A stretch of DNA of 64,000 nucleotides from Methylobacterium sp. J-078 (lineage in GTDB: Bacteria > Pseudomonadota > Alphaproteobacteria > Rhizobiales > Beijerinckiaceae). The notes under the pieces are model-generated. The model had not been told where the DNA came from, made no database searches, and saw nothing but the letters and a program-made list of their open reading frames with translations. This document shows, in pieces, positions 63,292-64,000 of this stretch (positions are counted from its first letter, which is position 1; each line of letters opens with the position of its first letter). The stretch spans positions 90,767 to 154,766 of the forward strand of contig NZ_JAKSYI010000118.1 of assembly GCF_022829285.1 (NCBI RefSeq), given 5' to 3'. Made by a program: the position numbers and the translations under genes.

Positions 63292-63939
63292 TCAGACGAC
63301 GCGGATGTCGTTGTCGACCGTCGTGGCACCGGGGGCGCCCCAGGCCGTCCAGCCGGCCATCTGGCGGTCGTACCAGTTGTGGACGGTGCCGCTGAGGTGG
63401 ACGACGCCGCCGTTGGCGCTGACGTTGATGGTCTTCGGGTCGTACCAGCTGCGATGCAGGGCATGCGTGATGTCGGCGCTGATGTCGGTCGCGTTCGGGC
63501 GCGGCTTGATCGTCACGTTGTTGGCGATCCCGACGACGCCGAGCATCCCGCGGATGTCGTGCTCGGCCGCGGCCTTCTGGAACTGCCACTCGACCTGTCC
63601 GGTGAGCGTGACCCAGCCGTTCTCGACCGTGACCTTCACGGTCTCGTCCGGAACCGAGACGTTCCAGTCCAGGCGCTGGACCACGGCCGCCGCGATCTCG
63701 TCGTCGTTCCGCTTGGCGTGGTGGGGAAGGCGGACCTCGATCTCCTCGGCGACGGCGCGGACGCCCTTCACCCGGCCGGCGGCCTTCTCGGCGGCATGCT
63801 TCTCCATGTAGTTCTGGACGTGACCGGTCAGGGTCACGACGCCGTCCTTGGCGGTCACGCCGATATGGGCGGCGGTCACGCTCGGCTCCCAGCCGAGCTC
63901 GGCGATGACGTTGGCCTGCAAGGTCTTGTCGACGGTCAT
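63292..63939 (-). CDS. Triple BON-domain protein, paralogue of the one at 40.3 kb
   Basis: This 215-residue protein has three BON domains and aligns end to end with the protein encoded at 40321-40971 (shared starts, shared WDP/WEP and NNxxTV positions, and the same third-domain ending DNxIxV). It is the first gene of the leftward set BON, baeRF-like, GlcG/HbpS. No signal sequence is seen. The ATG at 63939 corresponds to the start of its paralogue. Confidence 0.88.
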   Translation of the reverse strand: MTVDKTLQANVIAELGWEPSVTAAHIGVTAKDGVVTLTGHVQNYMEKHAAEKAAGRVKGVRAVAEEIEVRLPHHAKRNDDEIAAAVVQRLDWNVSVPDETVKVTVENGWVTLTGQVEWQFQKAAAEHDIRGMLGVVGIANNVTIKPRPNATDISADITHALHRSWYDPKTINVSANGGVVHLSGTVHNWYDRQMAGWTAWGAPGATTVDNDIRVV

Positions 63940-64000
63940 GATGTTCTCCGTGGTTGGGGACTGAAGGGGGCGCCGCACGCGCCTAGCGATGGCGGCGGTC

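Overview
The window is high-GC DNA from an alphaproteobacterium, most likely of the Hyphomicrobiales and plausibly Methylobacteriaceae. The first 16.5 kb carries a gene-transfer-agent (GTA) tail gene set in the order known from Rhodobacter-type GTAs, and the rest has the codon use and gene content of a large accessory region (chaperones, BON proteins, oleate hydratase, a VIT-type transporter). I assign the group from gene families only; no rRNA or tRNA is visible.

1-16.6 kb: a GTA-like cluster, read leftward, from a remnant of the capsid gene through head-tail and tail genes to the host-specificity protein and a DUF2793 protein. It has been broken into at least four times: by a RelE-type toxin/XRE antitoxin pair, by a LysR-GST-PNPOx cassette, by two secreted trypsin-like proteases, and by a Tn7-like transposon end that cuts the capsid gene.

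16.57-24.7 kb: the left end and transposition module of a Tn7-like element. Terminal TGT and four CCCATAA-type repeats lie at 16573-16698. Two lower-GC cargo genes (one a stand-alone M41-like peptidase) follow, then tniQ, tnsC, tnsB and tnsA as one tight leftward operon. TnsB has an intact DDE triad. TnsA appears to have lost its nuclease residues. TniQ has a long C-terminal array of helix-turn-helix units. I found no right end, so the element may run past the window.

25.3-37 kb: a candidate defence or protein-modification island. A leftward set encodes a patatin-like lipase, an MBL-fold hydrolase, a triple fusion of an E2-like, an E1/ThiF and a JAB/JAMM domain, and a second MBL-fold protein with an altered metal motif. 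Further downstream are a 112-aa protein, an AAA+/M41 FtsH-like protease and an 81-aa protein. Divergently read are an XRE regulator, an ImmA/IrrE metallopeptidase and a KfrA-like DNA-binding protein. No CD-NTase and no ubiquitin-like substrate is visible, so this is not a plain type II CBASS locus. It is the most interesting part of the window.

37.3-57.1 kb: a stress and redox region with a VIT-type transporter, cytochrome b561, BON protein, flavoprotein dehydrogenase, thioredoxin-reductase-like protein, quinone-oxidoreductase-like protein, F420-reductase-like protein with a LysR regulator, oleate hydratase, a dnaK-grpE-cbpA-cbpM chaperone operon, an SPW protein, an MFS transporter and a D-lactate-dehydrogenase-like enzyme. 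Three divergent promoters carry FNR/FixK-like boxes (TTGATCCA..), suggesting low-oxygen control.

57.1-64 kb: an AT-rich spacer, then a block of more moderate GC (HD hydrolase, DsrE protein, secreted MBL hydrolase, chloroperoxidase-like hydrolase, GlxA-type AraC regulator), then high-GC genes again (HbpS/GlcG-like protein, baeRF-like protein, a second BON protein paralogous to the one at 40.3 kb).
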